Assembly (NCBI GenBank): GCA_963277665.1
Contig: OY728160.1
Span: forward strand, 46,608,605-46,672,604
Reading direction: 5' to 3'
Source of the DNA: Viscum album
Taxonomy: Eukaryota; Streptophyta; Magnoliopsida; Santalales; Viscaceae
DNA: 64,000 bases
Part shown: positions 45,356 to 57,990 of the stretch, in pieces
Numbering within the stretch: position 1 is the stretch's first letter
How the letters are laid out: every line of letters starts with the position of its first letter
Notes under the pieces: generated by a model
Database searches by the model: none
Seen by the model: only the letters and a program-made list of their open reading frames with translations
What the model was told of the DNA's origin: nothing
Translations under genes and position numbers: made by a program

Positions 45356-46780
45356 ACAACCTTTTTGCCTAATACAGTCAATCTGAGTATGAACTATGGA
45401 TTTCCAGTCATACCCAAACTAACATCGTAAGGCCTCGACGCTATCACCAAGAGGTTCCAACCGAAACTCTTGCCTAAAGGATCATATCACATAGTCGGCG
45501 TAAGTGTGATTATCGAGTCTCCTCCCAAAGGTATCTTCAGACGCGAGGGTCAAGTCAACGGTTTAAATGGAAACTCTAGGTCTTGAACAAGATGTAAGAA
45601 GGAATGATTAGTTTCTATGTCTATTAATATGACAACAAGTAGTAGACATAGACCATACCTTTAACTATTCCTGGATCCCTTGGGTCACACTTCTTGACTG
45701 CATGCAGCTACTCCCTTCCCCTGTTCTCCAGCTCCCTGGGCCTGGTGGGGACCACATTGAGGTGGTGGTTGTAACATGTCAAAAAGTACACCACCTCATA
45801 CTGATCTCCTAGCTCTGCATCCACGTCTAAAGCCCTGAAGATTCATCTGTCCCTAACACTTCTTCTTCCTGAATCATTTTTACACGCCCAAGTCTCTGAG
45901 ACTGGCACTAGTTTCCTGCTTTCCCACTACTAACATCCACTGGCTGTATTCTCTCAGCCAAATAACATTCACTTATAAAGGTTCTCTCTATCACCTTAAC
46001 ATAGGAAAGAATGCATAGAGTAATAGTGCTAGATCAAATGTCCCTAAATACACCTCGCTCGGAAGTCCGATCCCTGAAGCACTGGTCGTATCGTATTCAT
46101 CGAGTACCAGGAATGGTCGGTATGCCTCGATGAATACTCAGCTATCAATATGTCATCCTGTCGAAGCTGTAGAAGCTCTAGGGAACTCTCAATCACCCCC
46201 TCAAGATATTCCTTAGCCTCCTACTAGTCAGGTTCACCTCGGAATCTGAGGGGTATCTGATGCTGAAACTCGTGTAAGGCACTAAGCCTAAATGTGTCCT
46301 CTACCAGTACCGCCAGTTGTAACTACTGACCAACGGACAATGATATATCTGGAACACTACCCAAAGGTACCATCTTGGAAAAAAATAAATGTACCGAAGC
46401 CTCATTATCCTATGGACCATCCTCATGGTCACGTACTGGAAAAGACTAGAAGCTAAGATCATCATCTGCTCTACCAGTGTCTCAACTAGGCGGAAAACTC
46501 TAGCCATATCCTCCAGCCAGTCCTCAGCTGCTTGGGAATCTGTCTCGCCTCAAAACCTCGGAGGCCTATACTGTTGGAACTCGTGAAATTCACTCAGTCA
46601 TCTTGCATCCTCTACTGGTGGATCCGGTGTTAATGGCCATCCAACGGGTAGTAGTGATTCTGTTACACCACCCGAAGGTGCTAACTCCCTAAGAGGGCCC
46701 TACACCGAGGCCTCATCGCTCAGTGGGCCATCATCGCGTACTCTCTCAGGAAACTTGAGTGTACGTCTAAGTCGTGACAT
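45356..46780 (-). pseudogene. Gypsy gag and protease end of the chromovirus-like element, with internal duplication
   Basis: From ATG 46780 the frame gives MSRLRRTLKFPERV and then EFHEFQQYRPPRF, SQAAEDWLEDMARVFRLVETLVEQ, the start of the gypsy gag domain (46580-46420). A second, more decayed version of the same part (LHEFQH, LRFRGEPD, EAKEYLEG, LELLQLRQDDILIA) follows at about 46290-46150, so about 300 bp of gag is duplicated in tandem. At 45450-45362 the words SLGMTG and DWKSIVHTQIDCIRQK in neighbouring frames match the LGMDWL region of the gypsy protease with a frameshift. The nested element is inserted right after this. Many stops; not functional. Confidence 0.65.
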
Positions 46781-47046
46781 CCTAATAATAAATAGGTGCA
46801 TCACAGTCATTAAGTTATACCTGGTGAGATGACTCCAAAGAATTCAAAAGAAAAACTTTTCAAAAACACATGTAATCAGTGTTTTTGTGTGCTGAGTCGG
46901 AAATTAGAATTCAGGGTCCTGGTGTATGGATATGTCGGCCGCCGCACCAATATTGGATTTCCCAAACTGAAAACCACACACATAACACTTAACACTATTT
47001 CCACATAGAAAAGATCAAAGTCCTAGTTTTTCAGTAAAACCAAACT

Positions 47047-47058
47047 CCTTTGATACCA
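47047..47058 (-). other. Primer-binding site of the chromovirus-like element
   Basis: On the minus strand TGGTATCAAAGG lies three bases after the 5' LTR. It matches the tRNA-Met primer type and marks minus-strand sense. Confidence 0.8.
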
Positions 47059-47061
47059 CTT

Positions 47062-50000
47062 TGTCATGACCCGTCCCCCAGGGACCATGCCATGACTACC
47101 CCAAGCCCACCTTCCATAGGCCAGGGGCTGAAGACTAGCACCAAAAAGGAATATCCATAATATGGGAAGGCATTTCCTTTTTACCATATAGACACATAGT
47201 TCAAGAACACAACAAGAAGAAACTATAAATACTAGAACACAACTATATATAACCACAAAGTAAACTGCTGTAGTAAAAATAGTGCTGAAAGTAAAAGGTC
47301 CAAAATACAAGACCAACTGAAAAAGTACAAGTACAACTAAAAAGTACAAATACAACTGAAAGGTAAAAAATAGCTCCTGGATCATCCACCGAGGATCCTA
47401 CCTGAATGGTAGGTACATCTCACAATCAGTAGTCCCTGTGTCACATCACACCAAAAGGTCTAGCTCCAAGAAGCATCCAGTCCTAGCTCCCTTAGCCTTT
47501 ATCAACGTTGTACATCATCTGCACAAGACAAAACAAGGTGCGGGCGAAGCCCGTGCATGAGTGAGTATAACGATACTCAGTAGGGAACCCAAGACCATCA
47601 TAGGTCTCCTAGAGTTTCACAAAGGTAAAAACACAAAGCACAAAGCAATAGACATCAACTCTGCTTAGGTATATCCCCATACATATACCTAAGTTATCAA
47701 GATATAATCATCTCATACAAGAGGGAAGAATACCACAAAGGTAACACCACGAAGGTAGAAGTACCATACAGGTAACACCACGAAGGTAGAAGTACCACAG
47801 AGGTAACACCACTAAAGTATAAGTACCACACAAGTAACACCACAAATATAACACCATGAAGGTAACACCACGAAGGTAGAAGTACCACACAAGTAACACC
47901 AAAAAGATAGAAGTACCACACTGGTAACACCATAAAAATATCACCACGAAGGTAGAAGTACCACACAGGTAACACCATGAAGGTAAAAGTACCACATAGG
48001 TAACACCATGAATATAGTTTACCACACAGGTATAGTACCACGTAGCATAACCTTAATCAAAAGCACAAAGTAAAGACAACTCAAAAAGAGTCTCAGCTCA
48101 AACCAGGTTTTCAGTGAAGTATAGAAGTAAAAATGATTAGTCGTGAAGCTAGATCATCTTATTCTGTCAATAGGAACTGCTTCTGACCATACAGAGTTTG
48201 ACCCACACATGATCGATAGGTACTAACCCCCATAATGATCCACACATGATCTGACCCGCCCAGAGTCGATATGTAACTAACCCCCGCTAACCCACATAGG
48301 ATCTGAACCACACAGGATCGGTATGGGCTGACCCACACAGGATCGCTGAGCACTGAACCACACATGATCATTATGCGCTGACCCACATAGGATCACTGAG
48401 CGCTGAACTCCGCATGATCTGTCTCCAACCTCCGCCTCATTGCCAGCCACTAGATTCCTCGCACCCGGTACGCTCGAGTTCCATAGAATCTACCCTTGAG
48501 ATATCAGTCATACCTTTACTCTCACTAAGATCTAAAAAGGATTAACCCAAAGGACTACCATTTCATAAGGGACCCAATGCAATAGATGACATGTCAATCA
48601 GACTCCCGGTCTGTAAGTTATTAGCGTTTCCGCTCCGAGGGCTCGGTTGGATTCGGGTTCGATCCAACCCAACCGTACTCCAAATTTATCCAAAACTCTA
48701 GTAGATTATACCAAAAGGACCGTCTCAATCCAAGGATTCTAGATCCTTAGACGGTTCTTCAAAAGGAATCCCGGTTCTCAAGATATGGCCACAAAGGCGT
48801 ATCTGGGTCCCGATGGGCCTGGGTCCAGTCCGACCAGGCCCATCCCGACCTGGACTGATCTGACCTGGTTCGGGTCGACCCGACCCGGTCTGGGTTCGGC
48901 CCAGTTGGCTTGGGCCACGGTGGGCCCGGCCCACTGGTCCATGGTCTGACCCGACTCATGAAGGGGGCGGCCTAACCCAACCTGCTTGGTGCGGCCCGTG
49001 GTCGGGTGGGCCACCATGGTGGGTCCGCCCTAGCCGGCACCCGGGGGGAAGGCAAACCCCGATATTCCGAACAGTCCACTGGACCGTTCGGCTCGACCAA
49101 CCCGATGGAACCATGTGCCACCGCCTGTTGGAAAGCGGGACCCACTGGAGCAGGTCCTGCTCAGTGCGACGCGGCCGACCGGAACGGCTGACCCTCCCTT
49201 CCAGTAGAGTGGACGCATGCCGCTCCTCATGTGGCCGGCCGGTTTCCAGCCGTCTTGGTGGGCCGCCGCGGCCGATGGGTCGCGACCTTCTCATCTACCG
49301 GCGACGCAGACACACGTCACCCCATAGTCACGTGGACGGCCGACGTGCCGACCGCTGTGCTCCCCCACCACGACCGATGGGCTGCGGTCTCCTCCGACGG
49401 TGCGGTTATGCCGCCACTGCCATCGTGACCGTCCGGAGTGCCGACCGCCACCTTGCGCCTCGTCGGCATAGGTTTACGTCCTCATTCTCCATGAAGAACA
49501 CATCAATATTGAAGATATAGAGGGATCATATCATGTTCGTTTAGCCCGTACCCTCCACGTTAGTTTGGTAGCATGTGGCTTGAAGAGAAATATTTGATTG
49601 TGGAATTGATGTTGAAAAATCTTAAACAAACCCCTACCTTGAAACGTCGGAGAATCGTCCGCGCTTGTTAGTGGACCGTGTTCTTAGTTCCCATGAACGT
49701 CTCCCACAGACGCCACTCGCATGTCACCCACTGGTGGTTCGGTGTCGTCCGTCACCTCCCGCTGGGTTGGCTTCGTCTTCTAAGGATCTGGCGTCATAGC
49801 GTTGCTTCAGCAATTCACTGCTTGGTGAAGCTCTCCGATACCCCATTACTAGCTCCATATTTATAGGAGATGGGGAGGGTAAGTAACGATGCAGGGAGTT
49901 AATGGTGCTCATTAATTAGGAAGCTTCATAATTTCCCCAACATTGTCATTATTTTAGGTTGGCAGGTCAAGCTATTTAATGGCTTGAGACACCACCAACC

Positions 50001-50891
50001 CCACCCCTTTAATTGGTCTGTTGGAGTTTTATGAAATAAAATAACAAAAATTATTTTATTTAATTTCTTTTAAGAAGTCACAAAACTTACATTTTTCTCT
50101 TGACCTACTGTGGTCAAAGTAAAGCCTCCCTTAAGAGAATCTTGGTGCTGCGGATTCAACTATGCCCACATATTTTTAATCCAATCAATAATTCAAAAGT
50201 TAGAAAACGCCGCTCATGCGTTTACTGAACGTACCCAAAAAAAAGTTTGGAAAATTAATAATAGTCACCCTCAACCCACGCCGGTCGAGGTTAGGCTCTG
50301 CCTAAATGAAAAACACCCCAACAAACCCAATGTTACTCTCATATTTTTAACCTGAGTTACCATTTATAAGTTATGAAGTTTTAAAATAAAATAATTGTCA
50401 CTTAATTATTTTATTTATGACCAAAAACTAACTTTCATTAGTGGCATGCGCCGGCCAAGGTTAGTTTCTTTCTAAAGAAAACATACCATCATGAGTTCAG
50501 TGGTAGTCTCAGATTTTTAATCTGAGTTACCGTTTGTGAGTTATAAGTATTTGAAAAAATAAAATAACATTATTTAACTATTTTATTTATGGTTATGCCA
50601 TTTTCAGGTTTTCTCACCAGAGGCTTACGTCGACCAAACTTAAGTCATGCCTAGGGTAAAACCGCCATCATGAACACAACAATTCCCTTAGATTTATGAT
50701 CCGAGTAACCGTTTAGGATTTATTCCACTTTTTTAGGAAAACTACTTACGCGCGCTAACTTAAGCTTAAAAAAACTTCGACAGATCATTCCTAGCACTCT
50801 GGGCCTCAGAATCACGCGCCGTCAGATTTCACAGTCTCAAAATAATTCCATATAATAAAAAAAAGTTATACGGAATTTTTGGGACATTAAA
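47062..50891 (-). repeat. 5' LTR of the chromovirus-like element, 3830 bp
   Basis: This aligns with 28609-32378. The terminal ACATTACA of the other copy reads ACATTAAA here. Its 31-bp minisatellite (47733-48030) is longer and its ACACAGGATC minisatellite (48230-48415) shorter than in the other LTR. The GC-rich block at 48790-49480 produces long overlapping frames on both strands, which are composition effects. Confidence 0.85.
47733..48030. repeat. 31-bp minisatellite in the LTR (right copy)
   Basis: Head-to-tail copies of GGTAGAAGTACCACACAG + GTAACACCACGAA, with short forms, match 29274-29483 but with about three more unit equivalents. Confidence 0.85.
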
Positions 50892-52827
50892 CTACTAAAG
50901 ATGTATGGGATAAATATGAAATCAATTTTAAAGGAAATTTTAAAGTCAAATAATAAAATCTAAAAATTTAGAGAAGAAAGTTTTAAAATATAAAGACGGA
51001 TGAGAAAGAATCCATTTATGAATAATTCAATAAATTAAATGTGATTCTGAGAAACATAAGAGGTTTTGGTGAAAAACCATGTGATTATATTATTATGAAG
51101 AAACTCATGATGATCTTCCTTGATTGATTTGGTCCAAAAATTTCTTCTTAATAAGATATAGAATATCTTTCACTTGATATGATTTATAATATCCTCATCA
51201 CCTATGGAATGAGAAAAGAAAATTCATTTAAAAAGAAGGTGAAAGAAGATATGAATTTTGAATCCATAATAAAACTGAAGATGATAGAAGAAGAACCAAA
51301 ACCTTCTAGTAGATTTTATGATGAAGATGAAAAATTTAAGGATTAAATGAGAATAATGTATCTTATCTCCAAAAAATATCAAAAAATTTAAAGGTAAGTA
51401 TAGGGTAAAGCTACCCTTAATATGCTTCAAATGTGGAGTCATTGGACATTTTGAAGTTAATTGTCTAAAGAAGAAAATCTATGAGTTTGAGGATGAAAAA
51501 CAAGATGATAAATCTCAAAATAAGAAACAGGGAAAGAGTTAAAATGTTATTAATAAATATGGAGACAATAAAAATAAGTTTCCTATAAGAATAAGAATTT
51601 TATTAATCAAGGAGGAGGAAGAAGATACATCATCTTGTAGTCACTATGAGGATGGAACTTTTTAAAAGTTTACCAAATTCATTACACATGTAGAGAAATA
51701 ATAAATATCCTCAAATAGTGATGAGTAAGGTGAATAAGAAACTTACATAGAGCACATGATAATATTTGAATTAGAATAATATCTTGATAAAAATACAAAT
51801 ATCAAGTGGTATATTAAAGTTTTAAAGAATTTTAATAGAAAGAAGGTTGATTCAAATGAATAGTTTCTCAAGAGAAAAAATGAAATTATTAAAGAACTCA
51901 AGAAATCCATGTTGGAAGTTATTGAGAATGAAAATATCTTAAGATATCTTAAAGAAAAACTAGTAATTAAAGAAGATGAAATGAGTAATATGGAATAAAA
52001 ATATGTTGTAGCTAAAGTTAATTGAAAAATATGAGAGAATACTTCAAAAAATACATTTAAGTCACAGACGAATCATTTACATTAGTTGTGAATTATTTCA
52101 CAAAAAATCAGGTTAAAATTATACCTAAAAAATCTCAAAATGTTAAATTCGATTTGTATAAAAATAAAAGTGATAATATAAAATATAGATAAGTTTGTGA
52201 TGAAAAAGTTTATGAGAAACACTCTTCAAAAACTAAGTAATACATAATAATCCAAGAAAAATAAATCAAATTAAAGAATAATCTAGATCAGGGAAGATCT
52301 AAACAACAAAGTTAGGAATCAAATAAAAGTAGTTTTCTGGATAGAACTATAGCCTTAAAAAAAATTCTGATTTAGTGGAAACCATTGGTTCTATGGGGTA
52401 TTTGGTTACATAGCCTACACTTTCTAGTTAAAAATTATTACATAGAATAAGGAATGGATCAAGGTGGAGAAACCCTAAAATGATGAAGAATGAGTCTCTA
52501 AAGAAGAAGACCATAAAAAAACACTTTTCCTAAAAAAAATTGAATGCATGGAGGAAATTTTTGGTAGATGTGAAAAGACAAAAAATTATGCTGATAAGTG
52601 CATGATTAATCTCTCTATACATTTATCTTTCAAAGAAAAGGAAAAATGTGTTTGAAAGAGAAGTCAATAATAAAATTCATTTATTATGGAAGTGGAATTG
52701 AAAGATAACAAGCAAAGAAAGACATGGATTATTGATTGTGTTTGTTTCTCACACATTACTAGAGAAAAAAAAATCATGAAAAACATAGAAGAACATGAAG
52801 TAGTAGTAGTTATATTTGAAAATGATA
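50892..52827 (+). pseudogene. Copia gag, 3' part, and start of protease
   Basis: This continues the gag begun at 28337. The words KDVWDKYEINFKG and DERESIYE match the second half of a UBN2-type gag. A complete CCHC zinc knuckle, CFKCGVIGHFEVNC, is at 51423-51464. A Lys/Glu-rich helical stretch (51830-52000) follows. At 52725-52760 WIIDCVCFSHIT matches the copia protease/GAG-pre-integrase motif W(I/L)LDSGCSxHMT, with the catalytic DSG changed to DCV. Stops are frequent, so it is dead. The sequence ends at 52827, cut by a gypsy LTR. Confidence 0.72.
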
Positions 52828-55016
52828 TGTAATGACCCTAACTTTTCAAGTAAATGATGCCTTTATTTTGGCCCTTATTTAAGTGTTTTGGAGTTATGAT
52901 TTAATTAGGTGAAGTATTGGGTGACTTTTGGATGATTTTGAATATTTTTAGAGTCTTTTAAGGGGGTTCATAGTTTGATAATGGTTTGTAAGAACCATTT
53001 AGTTCTCCCCAGGAAACCATGCGGCTTGTTGGAGGATAATGAGTAGCACACAGTTAGTGCATGATTAGAGCTAACTGTAATAATTTACCTAGGAAATTGT
53101 GTGACATGGGGAATAGGTAAAAATCATGGTTTGTGAACAGTTTAATAAACCATGCGACTAAATGATGTGCATGCCCATAAGAGGTAGTAAGCCTTACATG
53201 GTTAGTGTATGGTTTTATAAACCGTGTGACCAAACAATGTGCAATTTTCTAATTAATCCTAAATTTATATATTTAATCTAAAACCACCGTGAACCCCTGA
53301 ATTATTTCTCCCACACCTAGGAATATAAAACCTAGGGACTCCAGTGTCCTTTTATAGTTATTCCTCTCCCTACAAACTCTAATTTTAGTGGATCTATAGG
53401 ATTTGGATTATGTGAATTCAAGGTAAGAGATTATTGTTCTTTTTTTATTCACATTTATTATAGATATCCTTTCCATTTATTAGAGGGAATAATATATCTA
53501 GGATTTCATAATCAAATATATTAATTCTCTAGTGATCTAATAAGTATTTTATGGTTTATCGATGGATATGAAAATGAATCTAGAGAATTTCCATCTTTTT
53601 ACCAAATGAATCTAAATCTATCATTGGAGGTGGATCTCATCGGGTAAGTTAATCTATTTTTAAGACCTTATGGAATTATCCTATTAAAGGGGAATTGGGT
53701 TTTATTGTAGGGATCATTGGTACATGGGTGTGGTTTGATGATGGCTCTTGTAAATTGACATCGACACACTTGAGGTAGGATTTCCTTATCACATAAGGAA
53801 TTTGTATAAAGTTTAATGGAATGTGTGTGCTTAAGTATGTAGCCATAATAACCATTCTATGATATATTATGCTTGTGATTATAAATATGGTGCACATTTG
53901 TAGTTTGTGAGACCAATAAATTGTATGTTTTTTTTCACCTTATGTGCTATGCCCTGTTGTGTGTGAATGATTAGCCTGTGGAGGTTTGTATCTAGCATCA
54001 AGGTGATAGGTTGATCATCATGGGTCAATTTTACCTAGAGGGGTAGTATGTGTTTATGCAACATGGAATCTATGATGATGAGGGGGATTAGAAACACGGT
54101 AGGGGTATTAAGGCCTTGTGCCCCGATGCAAGATAGAGGACAAGGTACGATGGAATTGTAGCCTAACCCAAAGCTGAGCTTGGGGTGTGAAAACCTTGTG
54201 GAATGAACCAATAAAGGTAGGGTCATGATAAAATTATATCCCAACCTAAGAATGAACCAATGGTGTGATGACCTTGTGTCCTGACACTAGGTTTGGTTGG
54301 CTATGAGCTATGAGCTTTGATCTGAGATATGTGTTGTCCTTGTAGCCTAAACCATTTTTTGATGATGTTTGAGACATTCCTTATGACATAGATTCAAATT
54401 AGGTATGGTCGGGGCTTATAAAATCCTAGCTAATGCATGATATCTTAACATATGATTAGTTTATTATTTTCTTATTTACATATCATCATGAAATACACCA
54501 CATATATATCCACTTTATGTTAAGGATGTATTGGTGGAGTCCTATTGGGTTTATACTCACACCCTGTATGGGAATCTTTATGCTCATGCATATTTCATGG
54601 CTAGGGATCCAACTAAGGGTAAGGGACCTACATTAGGGAGATGAGCAGGTGGATCTTGGAGGATAGAGGCAATGCTGGGATGGAATATGAACTATTACCG
54701 TAGTATTTTAGTTTATTACCTTTAGTTTTCATACCTTGAATAACTTTACACATTAGTGTATTTATTATATATTATATATTCCCGATGCCATTTTTTGTAT
54801 CATGATGTTTTCGTTTTTTTTCATTACGTTGTTTTGGAACATTCATTTTTACTTGCTTTGATTCTGGTGTATAGATTTTATTACTGAGGGTATAATCTCC
54901 CCACATTATCATTCAAACCATCACTACAAGTCATAAACCCCTTACGTATGGGGAGATGCGCATGAGGTCATGTGGCACTCTGGATATGACTAAGTGATTT
55001 AGTTCAGGGAATTAAA
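52828..55016 (+). repeat. 5' LTR of the gypsy element, about 2.19 kb
   Basis: It begins TGTAATGACCCTAAC and ends GGGAATTAAA (expected ...TTACA). Repeated words GTTAGTGCATG and ACCATGCG/AACCGTGTG lie at 53020-53240; a second cluster with (A/G)AGGCCTTGTGCCCCGATG / ACCTTGTGTCCTGACACTAGG lies at 54110-54290. It is related to the LTR at 22801-24565. Confidence 0.7.
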
Positions 55017-55019
55017 AAG

Positions 55020-55031
55020 TGATATCAAATG
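55020..55031 (+). other. Primer-binding site of the gypsy element
   Basis: TGATATCAAATG is a one-base variant of the tRNA-Met type TGGTATCA and lies three bases after the LTR end. Confidence 0.6.
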
Positions 55032-55423
55032 AGGTTTTTTTTCTTTATTCTTGACTATGTTGGGGAAAGGTAGAAAAGAGATAGGTTGTGTGTAACTTGG
55101 GTAGGAAGTCATGTATGTTTCTAGACAACTCTTATGCAATGGACCTTAGAGTTACCAATGATGGTATTACTATTAATGATTGTGGTATTTTAGTTTCATG
55201 TTGAACTTGAGTACTGTTTTTTTGTTACAATTTATGGGATTTGGGTGCATTCATTCTTTTTTGGACAGGCACATATGATCACATGTCATATATACTTGTT
55301 AATTTCTATATATGGTAGTTCATTTAATTAAATGTATCGAACTATTCTTATGTGATATATTTATGATGAAATTTATATTTATTTAACTTAAACATACTTA
55401 TTTTTTTATTATATATATATGGC

Positions 55424-57130
55424 TACAACTAACGTGAAAGTGAGGTAGATGAGGTGTTATCCATGGGAAGTACTATGAGGGTTAAGCCTTATCACTGTGG
55501 GTATCCCCCTAGGATAGGTCTTCCTATAGAAATAAATTATGTGTACCTATAAAATGATTGAGTTTATATCTTAAGTAAACTGATATAGGAGTTCTAAGTC
55601 CTTATTTAGGTTTATAGATAATGTTTTATAGAAGATATCTGACGGGACTGCTAGTGGAAGTAGGTCATAATTCCTCCACCAGAGAGGATTATCCTTCCCC
55701 ACCACTAGGTGGATAGGAGGATGAACCTGATCATGTTATTATACCTTCTCAAGTGGTTTAGGTAGAAGAACCACTTTATCCTGGAGTCTTTCATATAGTG
55801 CCTAATCAAGATGAAGGAGCTCCCAGGACAATAATTAATTATTCTAGAGACTTCCAAATTTAGTATCCACCCTATCCTTTTAGGGTACTAGAGGAATCCA
55901 TTATAATAAGGATTGGATTGAAATCATTGAGAGAATCTTTGATCTAGTGGAGACTCTAAAGGATTGTTAGGTTAAGTTGGACACTTTTATGATTCAAGGA
56001 CCTACAAGGAGATGATGGGGTGTCATGAACCAGAAAGGGAGATCTGAGAGTATGACTTGGGAGAGCTTCAAGAATATCTTCTTCAATTAGTTTTTTCTAG
56101 ATACACTGAAGATGAATCATGTTCAAGAGTTTATGGAGCTTTAGTAGGGAACAACGTCGATGTATTCCTATTATACTCATTTCATGGAGTTGCTTCACTT
56201 TTCTCCTTTTTAGAAATTATTGAGGCGCAAAAGGATTAGAATTTTGAGATTAGCCTTAGACCTTAGCTGAGGCACCATGTCACGAGCTTTGACCTAATGA
56301 TGAATTTTGAGGTGTTATGTAATGAACTGATGATCAAGAATGGTATTGAGGAAGAAAAATAAGCGGGTCTTCTATAATCCCTCAGTGCACCGATGAGTGA
56401 GACTCCTAATGATACAGTGAGTACCTTTTATAGTAGTATGAATAAGAAGGTTGAGGAGGTGAGGCATGTTGGAAGTAGGTAGTACGAGTGGATTAGTATT
56501 TATTTAGCGCCTTCTGGAGAAGGGGGTGTCACTATATGCTTCAATTGTGGAAAAAATAGACACTATCACAAGTTTTTCAATGAATCTCAAAGAAAGGGTC
56601 ACATATGTGGAAAGATGGGGAATGTTCATCATTTTTTCGATGGTTCCATGGTGAATTTTCCATAGTAGTGCATGGAAAATATAGGTTGTGAGTCATGGGA
56701 CTGACATATGATCTCAATAGTAGGCCCCAATTCCAAAGGGTTTAGTGACTCAATCAAACTAGGGGCATCAGGGACATAGTCATAGAATCGATGTAGGTAG
56801 AGTATATGCCATAGAATAGGTTCTGGATGATGGTTCACAGGAGCCATATAAATTTATAGGTTTGTTTTTTATTACATCTATTATTTCAACTACCATATTT
56901 GACACAAGAGCTTCCCATTATTTTATATCTTCTCAAGTCATGGTTGGGAAAAATTACCGGTTAAGTTATCTTCCAATTTTATTTCTCTTAATACACCATT
57001 GGGAAATAAGGTACCCATTTATAGGTATTTCTAGTGTGTCTCACAATAGTTGACAAATACAAACATTTATAGGGTTTTATGGTCTTGGAGATGATGATAT
57101 TTAATGTGATTCTTCGGTATGGACTGGTTG
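55424..57130 (+). pseudogene. Gypsy gag and protease start, degenerate
   Basis: Pieces in order: a gag-domain part with LGELQEYLLQLVFSRYTEDE (56050-56110) and HHVTSFDLMMNFEVLCNEL (56270-56325); a zinc knuckle CFNCGKNRHYHKFF at 56537-56578 whose last Cys is Phe; the protease active site as IFDTRASHYFISS (about 56880-56925), in which the Gly of DTGA is Arg; and FNVILRYGL (about 57095), the later protease strand. Frameshifts and stops separate them. The lost Gly and Cys would each stop function. The CACTA element begins about 170 bp farther on. Confidence 0.7.
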
Positions 57131-57302
57131 AATAGTTAACAAGCACACATTGGATGCTACATGTGACGAGTATACTTTACTACACATAAGGGGAATAAGT
57201 TTGATTTGACTAGTGAATGGGATGTTGGAGTGGGTAGAATGATATTGGACCTGAGTTAGTTTAGATATATTATATTGTAAGTAGTGTGAATGGTTCTTGT
57301 GA

Positions 57303-57690
57303 CACTACAGGAAAACCGCCTATTAGCGGCGGTTTACAGAAACTGCCGCTAAACTAGGCATCGACAATCTATTAGCGGTGATTTTATGCATTTCACGACG
57401 GTCAAAGAAAAGCGTCGTAGTACCTCATTTCACAGAAGTTTTTGGTAAATTTAGCGGCAGTTTTAAGGGCTATTTAATTAGTGGCAGCTATAATCGCCGT
57501 GAAATTCAGGCATGTCATGCACCTGCTTAGCAGCGGTTAAAACCACCGCTAATTCTGACGTGATTTCACGGCGGTTTTAACCACCGCTAAGTGTATTGAC
57601 GATTACATTTAGTGGCAGTTTAAACCGCCGCTAAATGTATAAGTGGTAAAACATTAGCGACGGTTAAAACCGCCGCGAAATGCTGACCCG
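57303..57690. repeat. CACTA terminus and subterminal repeats
   Basis: About a dozen copies of TTAGCGGCGGTTT or its reverse complement AAACCGCCGCTAA, with one or two changes each, sit in 390 bp, several of them as close inverted pairs (for example AGCGGTTAAAACCACCGCT at about 57532). Such subterminal repeats are the binding sites of the TNPA-type protein that brings the element ends together. A second spelling (CACGACGG, TTTCACGGCGG) alternates with the first. Confidence 0.85.
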
Positions 57691-57990
57691 AAAAAAATAG
57701 CATTTCTGCTTATACTGCACCACTTCCCTGAAAAACAAACCAAACAAGAAACCATTTATCATGCCAAACATTCTCAACGGGAAGGAATTCATCATATGTT
57801 TCCACTAATAGAAGTATTCCCCCAAGCTTAAAAATATTTCATAGGCCAATTTCTACCTCACCATGGGCTAGATAAATAGTTTTGGTTCCTAGAAACCATC
57901 AACTAATCAAATCACTATGGAATTATGGTTAATGGTACATGATAAAATAAAAAATATATGTCTCCTCATAATGATGAATAGCATGCACAA
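57691..57990. other. CACTA 3' region without gene
   Basis: Low-complexity AT-rich sequence between the subterminal repeats and the tandem repeat. Nothing recognisable. Confidence 0.35.

Larger units (their letters stand above)
28609..50891 (-). mobile_element. Chromovirus-like Ty3/gypsy element with 3.8-kb LTRs, itself carrying nested insertions
   Basis: LTRs at 28609-32378 and 47062-50891 share TGTC(A/G)(C/T)GACCCGTCCCCCAGG-type starts in plus coordinates. A tRNA-Met primer site beside the right LTR (47047-47058) and a polypurine tract beside the left LTR (32379-32389) show that the sense strand is minus and the right LTR is 5'. Without the nested element it would be about 10.5 kb. The interior keeps gag and a protease end on the right, and RNase H end, integrase zinc-binding part and C-terminal part on the left. 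Reverse transcriptase and the integrase catalytic core are missing. Long LTRs plus the chromodomain-like pol end suggest the Del/Tekay branch; that lineage is inferred. Confidence 0.85.
27687..52827 (+). mobile_element. Decayed copia retrotransposon, split by a 22-kb insertion
   Basis: The left part (27687-28608) gives the LTR end with GATTCACCCC (28248), the primer-binding site at 28285 and the start of gag. The right part (50892-52827) continues gag, then a CCHC zinc knuckle and the start of the protease. The two parts are separated exactly by the gypsy element 28609-50891 and its duplicated target CTGCT/CTACT, and the gag frame carries on across that site. The right side is cut at 52828 by another gypsy element. 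Many stops are present, so it was inactive long ago. The left limit of its LTR is uncertain because another copia LTR end abuts at 27686. Confidence 0.7.
52828..57302 (+). mobile_element. Ty3/gypsy element, 5' part, cut by a CACTA transposon
   Basis: 5' LTR (52828-55016), primer site, gag with zinc knuckle and protease start lie in order on the plus strand. The element sits in the protease region of the copia host; TGATA (52823-52827) should be its target copy. At 57303 a CACTA transposon interrupts it after the protease, so pol and the 3' LTR should lie beyond the CACTA element, outside the window. Confidence 0.75.
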
